From Oegoconia quadripuncta (Eukaryota > Arthropoda > Insecta > Lepidoptera > Autostichidae): a stretch of DNA of 64,000 nt. Position numbers and translations under genes: made by a program. The notes beneath the pieces were generated by a model. That model was not told where the DNA came from. It made no database searches and saw only the letters and a program-made list of their open reading frames with translations. The DNA is taken from positions 11,841,315 through 11,905,314 of the forward strand of contig OX438742.1 of NCBI GenBank assembly GCA_949316235.1. The letters run 5' to 3'. Positions 53,461 to 64,000 of this stretch are shown piece after piece; within the stretch, counting starts at the first letter, position 1; every line of letters starts with the position of its first letter.

Positions 53461-55560
53461 TTGGGAGAGGCAATCATTTAGCTCTCAATCGCGTAATAGT
53501 CCATCATTGTATTCGAATAAGTAATGACGACTTTATTAAAGTAGTCAGATAAGATATACCCAACATCTACAAGGAGTAGTATAATGCTTTGGATCCAATC
53601 AAACCAACCTGGCACGCAGACAATTAGATTACGGTCGATATATAAGAATGCGATATGAGCACAGCAGACGTAACAGGGCGTGGCGTATATATTCATAGTT
53701 TTTGCACTCGATCGGCTAATTATCGGTTTTCTATTTCGACGTACGACTGAGAACTGAAGAATAATAGCTCCATTAGAATACACGACGCGAAAAACACCGG
53801 TAAAATGCCATCGTGCCGCGTTTTCACTTTTTCTTCACGATCGAGACGCTCAATAGAAACGGCATAATACCTATTCCAAACCACATTCACTTTTTGTAAG
53901 ATGGAACAAACGCACTCATCGGACTGGTGTAATCACCTCCGGTTGAAGTTAATGGTAAATGATATATAAATAAAAACAATGTCGGTTTGCGTTAAGAAAG
54001 CAGGCAGGCACTAGGCACATTTCAGATCCTTCGTCGTGCGAAATATGTTTTGACATGTTCCTTTCTGCCTACCTGACAACGTTTTAATATCTTGTACAAT
54101 TTTTATTAAACATAAGTTCATGCGATTACGGGTAGGTGATAGGACATGTATGTAGGTATATGGCAACGGTCGGCGACACAGATAGATGGTCATCTGCAGC
54201 GGCTGGCTGTGGTATGGTAGCCCGGTTCCGTATGCCGCGTTGCTAGAGCGAGCATCGTTCATTACAATGTAACACTCTGCGCTAACTGTAGAGCGTTGCG
54301 GTGCCTGCTCCTGCGCCCGCCTTATCTCTAACTAGGAGAATTATAACAACCTAATCTTGTGACTTGATTAGTGTGCACCCACCGTGCGGACTGTTTGTAT
54401 AGCCGACAGATTTATTAATGCACGATAATTGCACTTCCGAGATCATGAATATAATTAGTTAGACGTGCCCATACATAAGTTTCTCAAGTCAGCGTCGGAG
54501 CCTGACCGTTTTGTATTGTATCGCCTTAAATACATTAACGTGTGGCACGTGTACACGGTACTAATGTTTTGAATAACCGAGCATTAAGCAGCTGAGTTTC
54601 ACATCGAAAGCGTAAGTAAAAGCTTTCTGACCCGCCTCATGTTACGTTTTAAACGGGATCCAGACAGCATCGATACTTGGCGAGTCATCGGCGAAACGTT
54701 AAATGACTGTTTTTACCTATCAAATCCTCATCATTTCGTAGCATAATCAATCTTTGGTCATCATAAAATTTCTACCCAATAATTACCAATGATTGAATAG
54801 AGTTATAAAATGTAGCTGCACGCTGAACTGTGTAACGAGTAATAAAGTAAGCGTATTGGAAAGTTAATGTAATTGCAGAAAAGATAAGCAAACATAACCG
54901 CCGACGACATAGCGCTGCGTTGATACAGTACGGTGTAGCATTCACTTTTACCGGTCTTATCTCCAAATTTATAACAGTTAAAAACGCACGAATTGTCGGA
55001 CACTTTCGCCGGTTCCCATAGCTGCTTACGAGATCGTCTCACGTGTTGGTCCGTACACTCGCACAATACACCCAGTGGGGGAGCACGAAGCCACTCCAAC
55101 TATAATTAGGAGATCGACTCCAGCCGAGACCCGTTTGTTGGCGCACGAGTTATTTATACCGTTTATGACGCCAATCATAATCATATTAACATAAATTATG
55201 ACAAGTTTCGGATGTAAAAACAACGTACCTAAGGCATTGTTAATCATTTATTAACACTCCAATGGTCGTATGAAGTCTCTGCTATGTTTTCTAACAGATG
55301 AAAATTAATGAGTTTTTTACTGTGCCGAGCTAGAGTAGTGAGCTTAGCGGGATTTATTGCGGCAGATCTTAATACGCTTGGATTGTAAGTAATGGACAGT
55401 TAATCGATGCATTCCGACTTGCGTACAGTTGTCCACGGGAAGCCGACTTTCTCTCACCGTTAATATTGGATTCTGCTGTATCACTCACAGATCCAACACT
55501 TGACCATTGTCATTCCCGATTGTGTTGGATTAAACAAATTATACCCGAGAAAATACGCTG
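53461..55560. other. Putative intron 1, single-copy GC-richer stretch
   Basis: Largely free of the repeat families found elsewhere in the window. Short GC-richer patches (53600-53860, 54160-54330, 54880-55150) include GATA-like (cttatct) and homeodomain-like (taatta) strings and a CGTGTACACG palindrome near 54548-54557. This would suit regulatory DNA, but composition is the only support. Confidence 0.35.
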
Positions 55561-57223
55561 GGTTTGTGTGATTTAAAAATAAGGCTGTTCGTATCAACTG
55601 TCTACACAAATTAACTAAGTCATTTAAGGGGCAATGTATATGCTTTTATAATAAGTTTCAGTAGACATTCAAAATTTTACTGTAAAATTCAAAAGCATCA
55701 GGAAACAGACATTATTTACAAAAGGCGATTATAAATTTTTTTACTAGTTGGATGATAAGTGACTATAAACATAGACCGCTCAGCGATGTTCAGTCTAATT
55801 ATACAATATAATTATTCTGAATATCGCTCTCGCATGTTCTTCTCTGGGGAGGCACATGTGGGAATGAGCAGTAATGTCAGTAATTTTAATATTAAGTTAA
55901 AAAAATATGAGGTTTTCAAGTGATAATTTTATCCTCTGAAATAAAAGTTTTATATATGTATATAATAAAACATTAATGCCTGGTTGGATGTATTCCGTTT
56001 TCCGCATATTCTTTTTTCGACACATTTTAGTAAATAAATTATACTATGAAATACTTGTAACTTTGCTTGCGTAATAAAATAAAATAATATTTTATAGTAA
56101 AGTATTTTATTTTAATCAATCAGAATAAAAGACAAAAATCAATGTACCTACACTGACTACTTAAAATAATCGGGCAACTTACTAATCAATAACCAACCAT
56201 CTAAATTCATATGCTTCCGGGACCCGTCGTTTACAAAAGTTGGCAAAGCATATTTAAACATTCCATAACATTTATTTTTTATTTAAAAAATCTCACCATA
56301 TCTTTTTTCGACGTAAACGTGTTTCATCTGGGCAATGCATCTGCATTTCCGCATAAAAAATAACGATACCTAGGTTTGATTTCATTGTTGATTTATGCCG
56401 AAAACGGAATGTGTCGAAACAAGCATAATTGCCGAAAACGGAATACGTCCAAGCAGGAATGTGCTGAAACAAGAATATGTCCAATCAGGAATACGACGAA
56501 AAAGGCATCAATCGAACTAATGAACTAATATTGTTTACGATTCAGTAATCACAGAACTTCATGAAGTCCCAAGGATATACAATTAGGTACCTTATTCGTA
56601 AAGCAGGTAAATGATTTAAGTTGTACAAAATGTCGATTACTATTCATTTGGAGTCGACTATGAATACGAGCCGTCCTAAGTGTAGAGGATTACCGTTGCC
56701 CATGTAGACATAAATCCTTTTCCCCTAATGGACTATGCATACTGCACATCCTATATGCAACGGATTACCGTAGCAGATGTAGACATAAAATAGGGCTGTC
56801 ATTTGTAAGATTTAAATTGTTTTCGTACGAAATTTTGACGATTTTACGTATTACCCAAGCATCGAAATCGGACGGGAAATCACGATTTTATATAATTAAA
56901 ACTTCCCTGGCTTTAAATAACTTTGGCTGTTGGCCAAACCAAAGAAAACGTAAAATTTGTTGTTATTTGCAAATCAATTTGATTAGAACCAGGGGAAACC
57001 ATACGGATTTTCCGAGAGAAAATATGATTACTTTGATGGACAAGTGAGATTTTTTTTATTTTCAAGTTTTTTATAGATAGATTTTTTTCATATTTTACTT
57101 GAGCTTACGTCTTTTTAGGGTGTCGTAGTTAACAAGGAACCATTATAGTTTCGCCATGTCTGACCGCGAAAATACGATTAATCACGCCGACAAAGAGGTT
57201 ACATTATCTAGAAATTGTTTTTA
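55561..57223. other. Putative intron 1, AT-rich
   Basis: Nothing recognised. 56395-56500 repeats a short 'gccgaaaacggaat' motif twice. Confidence 0.35.
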
Positions 57224-57622
57224 GGGTAGGTACCTCCCCTACATTTAAAGTGGGGATAATTTTTATTCTATGCCCCATGTGGGATGTCGTTGGATAGGTC
57301 GTTCAAAAATATTACAAGTTATCTTGAACCGTTTTTCGATTCAGGGATTCGGTAAAATATTAAGCTTCAAAGTGCTAATTTTTCATAGAGTCAAGTGACC
57401 CCATGCCAGCTAAACGGTTGATTTTGGATACTTGAAATAATTATCGGCAGTAGTATGGATAACCAAGTAAAAAGGAAAACTATCACAGCTAAGTAGGCTT
57501 TGCATGTTAATTGCGTAATAGCCGAAAAACTTATAAAATTTACCGTTGAAAACAATTTATCAAACAACAAAAAGCCCCCTTCTGATTCCGCATATTGTTA
57601 CGGGCAACTACGGAACCCTATC
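57224..57622. mobile_element. 'acctgccaagtgcg'-type repeat, opposite orientation
   Basis: It starts 'agggtaggtacctcccctac' and passes 'gtgggatgtcgttggatagg'. From about 57470 it is the approximate reverse complement of 11990-12130, ending 'caactacggaaccctatcct'. It is missing its last segment. Confidence 0.6.
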
Positions 57623-57859
57623 CTTGGCCGCGTTTTTCCTTTTAATTAATGAAGAGTCTGAATTAAATGATTTTAGTATACTTACAAATGTTGAGTGCTA
57701 TTTACTTAGAATTGGACTATCAGTACAATACAGTGTGACGGATTAGTGTTGCACTTGTAGACTTTAAAATCGACATCATCTACTTTTGATATTGATTGCA
57801 CATTAATTTTCTTTAGTTTTCATAATAATACATAGGTTCATAAATGACGTCTCGATCTT

Positions 57860-58068
57860 TATCCCAAGTGGTCAGAGGTATCCCAAACATTAGCGTTTGG
57901 ATGTTTCAAACATTAAACAGAGAAAACATCCACGATACACCCATCGCCGTTAAAACGTGCAAACCTGTAGATGTTTTTTTATGAAAACTCGATTGGTCGC
58001 TTCTAACGACCTCCACGGGAAGAGACGGGTTGGTTCTATTCTTTATACATGCCGAAATCAAACCACCA
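57860..58068 (-). mobile_element. Family C repeat, minus strand
   Basis: On the minus strand 'tggtttcggcatgtataaag', 'cccgtctcttcccgtggagg', 'tcgttagaagcgacc' and 'acatccaaacgctaatgtttg' follow the family order. A faint continuation up to 57860 matches the 'ccacttgggataaag' end. Confidence 0.65.
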
Positions 58069-58552
58069 TACTAATATAAATGTGAAATTGTTTTAGTTTG
58101 TTTGTCTTCGGTTTACGTCTTTATGGAGCATCAGATAGATTAAACTCTTTGCATAGTTACGGGTGAAAGAAAGATAGGCTTATTTTTTTCTAGAATAGTA
58201 ATGCCGAAAGTAGTAGTAGCATACACCATGTGACATATCTTGCTACTATACCTACGGTATTATTTATTATGTGTTAACAGTTTTAGACACAATAATCCTT
58301 GACATTACATTCACGTTTAATATACATGACATGATTAGACCCCTTGACCACATAAATTTTGTAACCTGCTTTGTCGTAGAAGCTCGAATTTTTATATGCT
58401 TAATATAATCGGCAATCATCTTGAATGAACTAGTTAATGTTAATAACGCATAGAATATTGAAAAGTTTTTTCGCTCCAATCAACAGATTCATCGTTCCTA
58501 TAATCATGGAGCAATTTAATCTGTTTAAATTACACAATCTAGATTTGAAAGA

Positions 58553-58675
58553 AAGAAAGAAAGAAAGAAAGAAAAAATTCTTTATTGTACACAGCTTAAA
58601 AATATACACAGTGATATTATTTTAACCGGTGTACAAAGGCGGTCTTATCGCTTATAGCGATCTCTTCCAGACAAC
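58553..58675 (-). mobile_element. Family E retroposon 3' end with a (GAAA)n run
   Basis: A (GAAA)n run at 58550-58574 adjoins 'ttctttattgtacacagctt', and further on 'caaaggcggtcttatcgctt' and 'atagcgatctcttccagaca', the complement of a retroposon 3' end also seen at 4163-4300. Confidence 0.55.
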
Positions 58676-60110
58676 CATGGAGATTTGATTTAATATTCGT
58701 TCGTAGGAATCTAATTTCTAAATAGGGTATATTTTTTGGATTTGGCACAGAGTCGTCAGTTAACCGTCTCCTAATTCGCACAGGAATGTGTTGAACGCCG
58801 CAACCTAACCGCAAACTCGCCTAGTTTATGCGCAAGTAGGAACGCGATGCATGTGGGACTCGTGCGGGTGAGGAATGTGTCAATGTGCGCTGTGACTGGC
58901 TGAGAGGGCGCGGGCGCTGGCGCTGCCGGTCGCACGCTCTATTACTACCTCTCGATAAGCACGTACGAAACCAACCGCAACAATGCTTGTACCCAGCGTG
59001 GCCCGCGGCACGTCTCCTACCAATGCTTTAACACTGTTACCTCGCATTGCGTTTGATAACGCATCTATTAGGGTCCGTTCGCACCGAGAAATAATACACT
59101 TTTTGTTTCTCTTCGTAGAATTCGATTTCTCTGTTAATTAATATCGAGTTGATGTGATATGTCACGCACGCACGATCGTGTGTCATCTTGAGTGACGGAC
59201 ACTCAATTTAGACTCTGTTTTTAGTGAGAATACGTACGGGTTTGCGAACGGGATCTTTATCTATGTAACGAACATGTAACTATTACCGTTAGTTGCAGTG
59301 TTAAACGCAATCAAGTGAATATTCGAAAGTAGACAAAGAGTTCTTTTAACTCTATTTAGGGTTGCTTTTGTGAAACAGAAATCGAAACAGTTTTCGTGCG
59401 ATATTTAATTTCTAAAAGCTTGGGATGTTAAGTAGAAAAATTTCCTATACTAGTACAAAACTTAGTTCGTACGGTTCGTGAAAAAAAAAATCCTATACGA
59501 GTACAAAACTTAGTTCAGGTTTTCGTGGCGTTAATACCTATACTATTCTACATCGAAGAATTCATATTTTTTTTTTCTATTCTTAATTTATATTCCTTTT
59601 TCGTTCAACTCACATAGATACTTACAATGAAACAGCTCTTTTATTTGTAAAGATATTAGTACTCTACATTTTTCTGTAAATGTTCAAATAAATATTTTAT
59701 CGACCTACAAGTATGGTGCAAAATCAAAAACCATGAGTTTGTATCCAAAAAAAGTCACTTTGACGGATATACACTGAAATGCATAATATCTGAAAAATAA
59801 ATGTTCACTGTGAATGGCTGACTTCTGGACTGGAGATCGCATACATATTGTCGACCGAACTAAATAAGGTAGTCGGAGGCGGTTGGCTGAAGGAGGACGA
59901 AGCTTAGTACCACGCGTTAAGGAATACCTACCATCCAACAAACGTTGGATCCTTCAATAAGAGTATGAATCTTATAGAGCTCTCCAGGAAAATACTTATA
60001 ATGTCACCAAGCCCATAGATGCTAAACATACGAATAAGAAATTAAAAAGTAAAAAAAAAGTAAAAAGTAATATCGATAAATGACATAAGAAAGTTATGCT
60101 TACGTAACTG
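58676..60110. other. Putative intron 1 with a GC-rich patch
   Basis: 58800-59060 is GC-richer ('ggcgcgggcgctggcgctgc') and appears single-copy; it could be an alternative promoter or regulatory patch. A 26-bp unit is duplicated at 59443-59468 and 59491-59516. No exon recognised. Confidence 0.35.
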
Positions 60111-63100
60111 GATACGGGTCGGTATCTACAGTTGTTGTAGAAGGCCATGCGCGAGGTAGTCGGGCCAGTTAAACAAAAATGATCAAATTAATTGCTTTCG
60201 CAAAAAGCTCTACCATTTCTTTTGCGCCCCGTAATTACGGGCCCCGTCGTCGCAATTATTACCGATAATAACTCTGATCGCTACTCGAGATAACGACATG
60301 AAACTACGAGCACATTAAACCATTAAATTAAAAAAACACATACTTTAATATAATACTTTGTTGGTTAAAAAAACAGATATTGGAAGCAGGTGTTGTTCAA
60401 GTGTAATAGCGGTTTCTGTATAGCGGTACCGTCAGCAACAAATGCACCTAGCTGAGCACTTATTGTTGTACGGAACGCTGCCCGTATCGTTCTATGTACT
60501 CGTATAATCTCATATACGGTAAGTCCCACAGACTTACAATATGTACTAGGAATAGACCGAACATAAGGGTTAAAGAGCGTAGTCTGTTGCCATACAAAAG
60601 TATTGTCTGGCTTATTTGAATTCATTAACACATTTCATCAGCCAGAAAAGATGTTTTATTATTATGATATCAAATTAAAGATATGTTATTGCTTAAGTTG
60701 TAAAACTAACATCTGAAATCATCATGTGCCATGCAATTACAGCTCTTTCACAAGGCTAGCTCCCCAAAGAAGAGAGAGTAAGAAAATCAAGAGTTGCTCT
60801 CTTTAAACAACTACAATGTACTGGATGAGTTTTTACCGTAAGGAAAAAATAGGACATATTAGATAAGTGAAATAGAAGGCCATAGGTAGTTTTTTTTTTC
60901 AAAACCATCATCACATACATCGTCGTGTCATATGACGGTCGCGTTTTTAGCCTATTCCACATAATTACATCATTAAATTAAATAAATAATAAAAACTTCG
61001 ATAAAATATGAGTTCCAAATAAATAATAAAATAATATTTCAAAAGTGTTTTGTTTGATAACAAACAATATTCATATTTAAATACTACTAGGTTACTAAGA
61101 GCATGCGGGCACGCGTCAACTTTTGCGTAATGGTCAGTCTGTTACTATTTATACGTCTGTGGGTAAGCCTCCTAACATTCCTCCCGCTCCCGCTACCCAT
61201 GCCGTACCTGCACTATGCATGCATATTATTCTGCGTGCAAAGCTTTCAAAACCAGTTTATTTTATGCATTAAGGTTTATCCTCTACGAGCCTCAAAGGAT
61301 TTATTTTATTTTTATCATTTCCTCCATTTCAAAAACTTATTCATACCACTGGGCTGTACAGAACATTCAAATACGACGATTGTGAAACGGCACGAACTTT
61401 TAAATTTATACGTTTAAGTAAACTGTTACCGTACGTAAATAATTTTAGATTACATTTGTGATATTGCTTAAATCTCGAAACAACTGTTTACACGCACATA
61501 ATAAATAAAACACTGCATTTAGTTAAACACATGACAAGGTTTTTATGGTAAAATTGTCAATGCAGATAACTCACACTTCGCAAATTATGGAGTGCAAAAC
61601 ACGTATGGGCAATTAAATCCTTTAGAACCATATGGTCCACTTTCCAAAAAACTCCACTTTCACTACATCGGCAGCTAAATTCAAAATTTCGGACATATTA
61701 CGGTTCAACTTATTTATGTCATTTTGTGCAGCGTGCAATATAGTATAGGTGCTTACATGTTTTGATACCAGTTCAAGTGTTTATTTGTACACCTATCGTC
61801 TCCACCATGTAACCAAGTAATTAATTTTATCGTATGCAACAAATATTGCTTTCCCAATATCGTTATCCTGTCAATTTAATCCTCTGACATTTGTCTCTTC
61901 AAAATGTTAGCTTATAGTGGTCGTCGAATATACCTGCAAAACAGTAATCCTAAATAATAATATAAATGCGAAAGTACTCGTTTATCATATGAGCCGGTGA
62001 TTCAGCATGAGGGCCAGTGACCATATGGCGCGCACTGGGTCAAGCCAGAGTCCGCACCACGGAGTGTGAAGTCAGTCGTCCGTACCGCTATGCACAATCG
62101 TACTCGGATCTTTGCACTTCGTCTAGTTCTCTCGACATTCTCGCTTTGATGTCAGCTGCTGCGCCGATTCACTGTGAACATGCAAACTTTGCTCGCCAAC
62201 TGAATTTCCTATGGCTTGAATGTTGAGAGTTTTCAAAATTCTATTACAACTTTGTTGGCAGTTATAAAGTTTGCAACGTATTTCCAGGTGGATATCGGCT
62301 TGCCGTATAACTTTTCTCTGCAATTTGTTACAGTAAGTTGGAAAACAATAAGGCGAGTTGTGCACGTTTTGCACTAAAATGTACCTACATCTGTTACATA
62401 TTACTGGTCTATCACTACACAGACAATAATTAAGATACATTAAACACAAAATATATCAATAAAGATATCAATATTATAATAACATTCGTATAAAGTATTA
62501 AACCTGCATCAGACGACACTACTAAGTACTTCAATATTTCAAACATGTACTACCTCATATTATATAGTTAACGATCTCATGTAATCAGGAGTGATCCTTA
62601 ATAGGGTAACTCTAAGACAAAAATAAAAATACAAATTGGTTTACGAAATACACCTAATAAGGTATTCAATTCAAAACCCAAAACTGCCACTCGGTAGCGC
62701 ACCCAGCACACACTGCTGTAAAGTCCTCCCTTTAAAGGATCGTATTTGGTTAAATAAGTTAGAACAGTAAATGTCTGCACAATAAAATCAGACTTATCTG
62801 TCTAGACCCTCCCTAATTTGTCATACAGAGTTTTGTGTGGTACAGTAAGTCGCAACTCTGGTGTTTCCAATTACGTGGAACCATACATTTTAAATTGAAT
62901 TAAATCCATGCTCGAGCTGCAGGGCACTGTACGTACGTACGTACATTTGATGATAAAGTCAGCTCCATAATTATTCATACAGGGCGGACACCATCCACAG
63001 TTCTCTAAAAGAATCGTCTAGATTATACAGTTGGTGAAGCGAGCGTGGTATGCCATGGAAATATTAGTATGCTACGTTCATAAGTTAACTGCATGATAAA

Positions 63101-64000
63101 GTACAGACCGTTCCTGTCTTTCTTTGAAACAATACAATCAATACAAGTTATAAATATCAAACTCATAATCCGATATTGCGACTGACTTCTATCGTAGAAA
63201 CGAAGATATTGCCTGTCTATACGAAGTTTCGACCGTGTTATCTATTCAGACATTGTCAGTACAGAGGCTTTGCGGCACTAAGTTAGGCGTCGTTAAACTG
63301 ATAAACGGTGTTCTGCCTTAGTTGGGAATGACTTTGAAACTTCCGAATATGATTACGAAAATCATTGCTCGTCCATATTACAATGTAAAGTATAATAAAA
63401 TTAGGTTAGTTAGTATGCCATCAATATATGTGGAAAAGTAAACGCAATGTATGTGGTACATACCTATCGACCGCGGATGCGGCGTATGAGTAAGGGGGGA
63501 AGGTTGAACACTTTGGACAGGCTCCGAAATAACAATAATAAATTTAATAATATAAAAATATAGCTTTATATTATAGCTGCTGTGCTTACCACAAAAACCT
63601 TAAACAAAACAACACATATTAAGAGCATTACGTATTGATTATTAACAGAAAGATAACGGTGGCGTCATGTGGTATTGTAATTATTACTTATAGTGTAAAA
63701 TGTGTTTTGCAAAATAGACTCTGCCTTGTATAAAACATTAACCATTATGATCAATGATAAAACGTGTAACTTTATGCACTATTTTAGTCAGATTTGGTAA
63801 TCGTAAAGTAGCTTGAAATCAATCGGTGCAGTGTTTGTGGATTGTGGTTTTACACCATCCGCCACAATATTGGCAATGTACTTGTACTTGCAGGGATTAG
63901 ATTACACAATTTAATCTGTATACTGAAACCAGAACTGCAGCTACCGAAGATATGATTTGTTTTATATATTGCAGTGTATATTTTTAGTAACTAATTATAC
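60111..64000. other. Putative intron 1, right end of window
   Basis: No exon or known repeat recognised. 60180-60320 contains 'gcgccccgtaattacgggcc' and clustered A/T-core motifs that could be regulatory. 62932-62945 is a short (GTAC)n run. 63515-63545 resembles 88-115. Confidence 0.35.

Noticed and set aside
61103..61417. A 104-codon hydrophobic frame
   Set aside because: AT-rich chance frames are often hydrophobic, and no domain or conserved pattern is visible.

Overview
This 64 kb window is AT-rich eukaryotic DNA crowded with retroposons and short terminal-inverted-repeat elements. Several repeat types are ones I know from moth and butterfly genomes: tRNA-headed SINEs, 5S-rRNA-headed SINEs, RTE-like 3' tails opening with 'cgacttcgttcgcgtgga', and a repeat with the core 'cccgtctcttcc..gtcgtaaaaggcgac'. 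The best guess is a lepidopteran nuclear chromosome. This rests on recalled repeat types, not on a database search.

One compact protein-coding block stands out: a nearly intact LTR retrotransposon (insect endogenous retrovirus, Ty3/Gypsy group, errantivirus type) on the minus strand at 32130-39666. It has two 275-bp LTRs differing at one base, a 4-bp target duplication CGCT, a primer site matching the 3' end of tRNA-Ser, a polypurine tract, an open gag, an open pol in the -1 frame, and an env split by a frame change. A plausible env splice donor lies in the leader and an acceptor lies at the end of pol. Its structure points to a recent insertion that keeps gag and pol but has lost a continuous env.

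The other mobile DNA is dead. From left to right: tRNA-type SINE copies; a nested inverted-repeat element (4059-4514); an 812-bp foldback element with 266-bp arms (6989-7800); a 5S-headed SINE (8330-8630); a mariner-like miniature element (9473-9890); a rearranged BEL/Pao remnant with gag on the plus and pol on the minus strand (10221-11830); two copies of one repeat in a row (14581-15130); a second 5S-headed SINE (17040-17460); a cluster of repeats at 27420-29150; the errantivirus; more SINEs (39680-40880); an RTE-like pol C-terminus (47540-47835); and an RTE-type tail carrying a 65-bp tandem array (49060-49710).

The only convincing host coding sequence is one short exon on the plus strand (50941-51076). 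It lies in a GC- and CpG-rich block (about 50505-51440) and ends in a splice donor. I read this as the promoter and first coding exon of a host gene whose first intron runs beyond position 64000. The predicted N-terminus is Gln/Glu/Arg-rich and I cannot name the gene. The right-hand 13 kb has fewer recognisable repeats than the left and several GC-richer single-copy patches, which would suit a regulatory intron. I see no rRNA operon, no functional tRNA gene, no CRISPR array and no bacterial-type operon.
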